Positions 59,587 to 64,000 of a stretch of DNA of 64,000 nt are shown piece after piece. The stretch covers positions 15,174,041-15,238,040 of the forward strand of contig CM038917.1 of assembly GCA_021904315.1 (NCBI GenBank). Direction: 5' to 3'. The position numbers and the translations under genes are program-made. Under the pieces are notes generated by a model. That model saw nothing but the letters and a program-made list of their open reading frames with translations. It did not search any database and had not been told where the DNA came from. Positions within the stretch are counted from its first letter, which is position 1. Each line of letters starts with the position of its first letter. The stretch is from Sphagnum magellanicum (lineage: Eukaryota; Streptophyta; Sphagnopsida; Sphagnales; Sphagnaceae).

Positions 59587-61430
59587 TTTATTTTGGAGAA
59601 TTATTTTAAGGATTTTGCTAATGATTAAGGAGCAAGTTGTTAGACTTGAAAGGGTTTTTGTTTTGTGATCTACAAAGTAGTGATTTTTTTTCAAGTATGC
59701 TTAATTACCAATTTGGCTATAGAGTTAGCTATCAGTTAACCCAATTGGCTAAATTTTTAATGTGAAGTGGAGCTTAATTGGCAATTTTTTTCAATGGAGG
59801 GTGGTTATGGTGGCAAGTTGTTTTTTGCAAATGTTTGCAAATTGGTGATAATAATACTTGTGATCTAAAATGCTAGCAACATAAAGTCTTCTTATGTCAT
59901 ATATTTGGCTAAAAGGTGGGTGGCAAAGGGAATAAATTTCCAATATATTAACATATATTATGTGATTGTAAAAGAAACTCCCCAAAAGCACATTCATGAT
60001 CTAATAACAATGCATGTGATATTTTGATTTTCCTTATGAATGTCATTTGCAAATTGTTAGACCAACAATTTCAACACAAATAATTAGTTAATAAGAAACA
60101 TCAACAATATTCTCATTCAACCTACAACAAAAAATATTTAATCTTTAAAAAATGACAACCATATCTTTTGGTCTTGTTGCAACTTTATTCATAAATTCAA
60201 AATACATAAATGACTATGAGTGTAGTGTCTTGGATTCTAATTGCAAGTGATATTTTAAAATCACATCATGGTAGCCATCCCCTTGCTACAACCACAAGTC
60301 AAATTCGAAAATGCATAATTGATTACCATTCCCATTGTGTAAACATATGATAAATTGAAGAAATGGAAAATTAGAACCATGTATTTAGTTCAAGTTCAAA
60401 TATTATCATTGGTCATTAGCTACATCAAAATCACATCATCATCAAAATTAAATGTGCTAGCCAACAGCTAGGATTTAAAAACCCGAAAATATTGTCAACT
60501 TTCAATTAACCATCTACATAATATCAATGTTTGGCTTGCCACTTAGCAATGGTTTGATCATAAGGAAAATTTTACAATGTAAAAAAACATTGATTATATA
60601 ATCTAGTGCATAGGTCCAAATATGTGCTTAGTTGATTTCATAGTTTGTTTTTCATGAAGCTGACAGTGTTGAAAATCTACACATTTTCAACAAAACCAAG
60701 GACTTGGACAACTACAATTTCAGCAATTTTAATGAATTCTAAAAGGTTATGGTTGAGAATTGGAGATCCCAAAACTTTGCACCACAATATGGTAAGTGGA
60801 TTGAAATCATTTTCCTTTCAGAAGCCTTATTCAAAGTTATGTCCCATCATCATTTTGAAATAAGAAACTTGCAAATCCAAGGTGTGAGCTAAAAGTAATG
60901 CATCCTTGGACTCACCCACCTTGGATGCTAGCCACCTTTTGTGCCCCTTTTTGTGCATTTTTGTGCATCCTTTAACACTATGAGAAAAAAAAAGTTTTGT
61001 AACTAGCCTTGTAACTTAATTTTTGAGTTGCACATGACACTTGCAACTCATTATATTTATATTTCATGAATGCTAACATACAAATTGCATGAGTTGCAAG
61101 AGTTACGAAGTTATAACTCACCATATATATAGTGCAATTCATTGTCGTTCATCCAAAACAATTCATTTTCAACTATTATGCAACTTCATTATAACTACAC
61201 CCCTAATGTCATGTTGACATCATTAATTATCATCCATCTATTAAAATCTAACACATGGCACTATGAAGATTTTTGGACATAAAATTATTATTTTTTGAAA
61301 TATTGATCTCCATCATCCATTATGATTATTAATGATGGTTCGAGATTATAACACATGGCACAATAAAAAAATTGCCACATGGAATATTAATTATATTTTG
61401 GAATAAATAAATAATATTTATTTTAGTAGC
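59587..61430. other. AT-rich spacer, no recognised gene
   Basis: No supported gene. The open blocks at 59791-59997 (minus) and 60645-60863 (plus) have no features. Confidence 0.5.
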
Positions 61431-61439
61431 TAGGTAGGT

Positions 61440-61600
61440 CGTACATAACCATAGGTAAGTAAGTAATAGGTCTTAAGACCTACATACCTATGTATTTATT
61501 TAGGACCTACCTACTTACCTACCTACCTATGTAAATAGGTAAGTCGAAAAGTAAGACCTATTACTTATCTTGGTAGGTAAATAGGTAAGAAAACACAAGA
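61440..61600. repeat. 'aggtaagt / acctacct' array with a hairpin
   Basis: A cluster of taggtaag and acctacct units in both directions. The pair 61459-61475 and 61552-61568 (gtaagtaataggtctta and its complement) matches at 16 of 17 positions. The whole can fold into a branched hairpin. Confidence 0.8.
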
Positions 61601-62980
61601 CTAAATGAATTAAAAAATAGCCATGAATTGTTGTTTTTTAATTTTATGTTTTGCCTTTGGGTTAAGTTTTTTTGAACTCATCCCAAAATGGCACATGTAT
61701 TTTAATGCGAAAACATAAAAAAAAAAACTTCTTTGTATAATTTGTAACATGGGATTTGAAGACAAAACATATGGGTTAAATATTTTAGTTGTTCCTTAGT
61801 TGCAAATTGAGTTGCAACTATAACACTTAAGTGTTCAGGGTAGGCCAAATCCAAGGGGAGGGCTACATTGTTTCTAGTGTGCAAACAAAATTTGAGCCCC
61901 TTTTATTGGCGCATTTGGTGCACTAAAAATATTTGAAAATGGAATATAATTGAAAAAGTTATGATCCCCCAAAATAGAGGGGGTCAAAAATTAAAAAAAT
62001 AAACCACCGAACGGTACAAAAAATGGTTCCCAAACACCCAAAAAATTCTTTGTATGGTGTTCTATTGTTATTAAAATTCAAAGATGATTTGTAAAACTTT
62101 AGGTGGTGCTTTTATAGCACTTTAAATTGTTTTTAAAATGAATAAGAAATTTAAAAAAATAAGGTTTGAAAGTAGGAGGGGTCCAAGGAGAAAAAAAAGA
62201 AAAAAACATGTTTTGTAAATTGGAAATTTTATTTCTTTTCTTGTTATTTTTTCATTATTTCTTTTCTTTTGCACTTCAAGATGATTTTTAAAGCTTTAGG
62301 TAGTGCTCCCATAACATTTTAAATTACTCAAAATGAAACACATATGTTGAAAATATAAATAATTGATGAATATGTATTATTATTAGGTTATAAATAGTTG
62401 TATTACAATCATAACATAATACTTTAATAGTGACATGTTAAGGATTGTACTAACTGTATCAATGGGATTTATAATTGAAAACTAATTACAAATGTATCCC
62501 ATAATGGGTGGTGGAAATGTGGACATGTGGCATGATCGCATGTATGTACATTACATATTAATTGCAATATAGTTGTTGTTTTAGTGGTGCATTTACAACA
62601 ATTCTAAAATAGTTGCCACATGCAACTCTTTAAGAAGTCAAACATGTTGACTACATATGTGTGTACAATGTGTATAAATTATCATATAGAAGATTCATTT
62701 ACAATTCACTTACAATTATAATACAACTAATTAATTTTTTGATGTGGCAATTTATTTATTAATACATTGTATTTCTAAGGGGATAGTTGCATAATAGTTG
62801 TATACAAGTTGTTTTTTGAGTTGTAGTTGCAGGGTAGTGTGATTTCGACAACCGTAATTTTTCATAATGTATATTTTTTACCCATTATTGGGGATAAACC
62901 ATATCTAATGCCATCATAATTTGATGCTATGGGAAGTGCCATTCAAGCTCATTAATAAACCTTTAAGCTACCCCTTCACA
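61601..62980. other. AT-rich spacer, no recognised gene
   Basis: No supported gene. Long A- and T-runs and several broken short frames. Confidence 0.5.
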
Positions 62981-64000
62981 CTATTGTTTCATTTTGTCCA
63001 TATCCAGCTTGAAAGTTTTTTTTATGACAAATTGAATCTTTCTAACAATAGATAAGTCATGTTGGTATACAAGGTGTTTGTGTCCAACAAATGAAAATGC
63101 CAAATACACATCATTTTTTCCACCATTGAGATCATAAAACCAGCTCATGGGAAGAGCATCATTAGTTAAAGTTTCAACGGCATTGAAGTCATTAAATGTT
63201 GGATCATCAAATCTGGTGTAAGGATCACAATATAACTTATAAAACTCGTGTTGTGCTAGCTTGATGGTCTCCACAAAATCACACACAAAAGCATTTCTAC
63301 CTTGTGCAATTTTGATCAACATATGCACACATTCAAGCAATGGTAGGATACAAGGCAACCCCAAAATGAGTTCAACATCACACATCGCATTGAAATTCCT
63401 CAAAGCCTAATCACTCTTGGAAATCTCAAGACGCATCTTGATAATGAAAGGACGATATTCAACATACATGTTTTGCTAGAAAAAACATGGAGATCCATCA
63501 AGTTTTGACATTTCGCAGAAGTTTGCGTCCTTTGGTGTTGATCAAATTTACCAACTTTTGTAATTCAAGGAGTTTTTTCAAGTTGTGAGCAAAAAATGCG
63601 TATAAGTTTTGTAATACAACCTCCAATTGATGCACAAGTTATAGTTAGACAAGTGATCATCACTAGATTGTTTTATGAGCAAAATAATGAACCCCATTCA
63701 AAAATGGGGTAAGGTTTTCTTTGAATTGGAAAGTCACACTTGTTTTATGGCCTTGAAAGACATTGCTTCCACCACACCCCATGTTAACCAATTTCCCAAC
63801 TAGTTCTTCTAACCCCAACCCATTAAATTCAAATAAACCCTTCACTATCAATTTGAAAACATTATTAGATGTGGTAGAAACCCCAATAGTTTCAACACAT
63901 AGGAACATTATAATCTTCTTCTAACCCTACACCACATACAAGTGGATTGATAACCATTATGTGTTGTCAATTGTTATAAATTTATTTGCACTAACAATAA
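62981..64000 (-). pseudogene. hAT-like transposase remnant, runs out of window
   Basis: Read leftwards from the right edge: FITIDNT-WLSIHLYVV, then GLFEFNGLGLEELVGKLVNM and GCGGSNVFQGHKT, GVHYFAHKT, KGRKLLRNVKT-WISMFF, RNFNAMCDVELILGLPCIL, AQGRNAFVCDFVETIKLAQ and LYCDPYTRFDDPTFNDFNAV. The (W/R)NVKTRWISM-like block, the preceding H-F-A-H and the later L-A-x-x-R stretch resemble the catalytic core of hAT-superfamily transposases of the DUF4371-like, zinc-finger-associated type. A stop replaces the conserved Arg/Lys before WISM, and other stops occur. The longest piece is 62981-63403. The N-terminal part lies beyond the window. Confidence 0.7.

Overview
This is a window of plant nuclear DNA, and most of it is old transposon wreckage. 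It is AT-rich, holds one intact plant gene, and carries nested Ty3/gypsy LTR retrotransposons, solo-LTR-like repeats and transposase remnants in every state of decay. Stop codons and broken target-site copies look mostly like C-to-T and G-to-A changes, as expected of long-methylated DNA. Spacing and repeat load suggest a large-genome seed plant, most likely a gymnosperm. That placement is inference.

The only gene I regard as functional is a five-exon ubiquitin-ribosomal protein eL40 fusion gene on the minus strand (CDS 55633-57065, 128 codons). All splice sites are intact, and the upstream region has a telo-box, a CCAAT box and a G-box. Its ubiquitin has Thr at position 28, where plants have Ala.

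From 3 to 39 kb, scattered minus-strand exon remnants look like parts of one decayed gene, here called gene X: a coiled-coil N-terminal part at 38.45-38.97 kb, middle exons at 19.2-20.1 and 5.95-6.5 kb, and a C-terminal part at 3.0-4.9 kb resembling a permuted adenine-type methyltransferase. Gene X is split by two nearly full-length minus-strand Ty3/gypsy elements. Element A is 6525-19216 (LTRs 6534-7121 and 18628-19216). Element B is 21580-38416 (LTRs 21580-22348 and 37662-38416). B itself holds a further LTR with its own primer-binding site (element C, 29284-30111).

Six copies of a 0.8-1.1 kb repeat with TG...CA-like ends (called R1) are scattered through 5-40 kb. Four have recognisable 5-bp target duplications. 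One R1 inside the B integrase is flanked by perfect TTTAG copies.

From 41 to 45.6 kb lies a plus-strand MULE-like transposase remnant. From 46.4 to 47.9 kb lie a fragment of an A-type 3' ORF with a 414-bp insertion and a tRNA-like SINE head. From 48 to 64 kb the DNA is AT-rich and gene-poor apart from the ubiquitin gene, with a recent 267-bp tandem duplication, a GC-richer island with a strong hairpin, two inverted repeats and, at the right edge, a hAT-like transposase remnant that runs out of the window.
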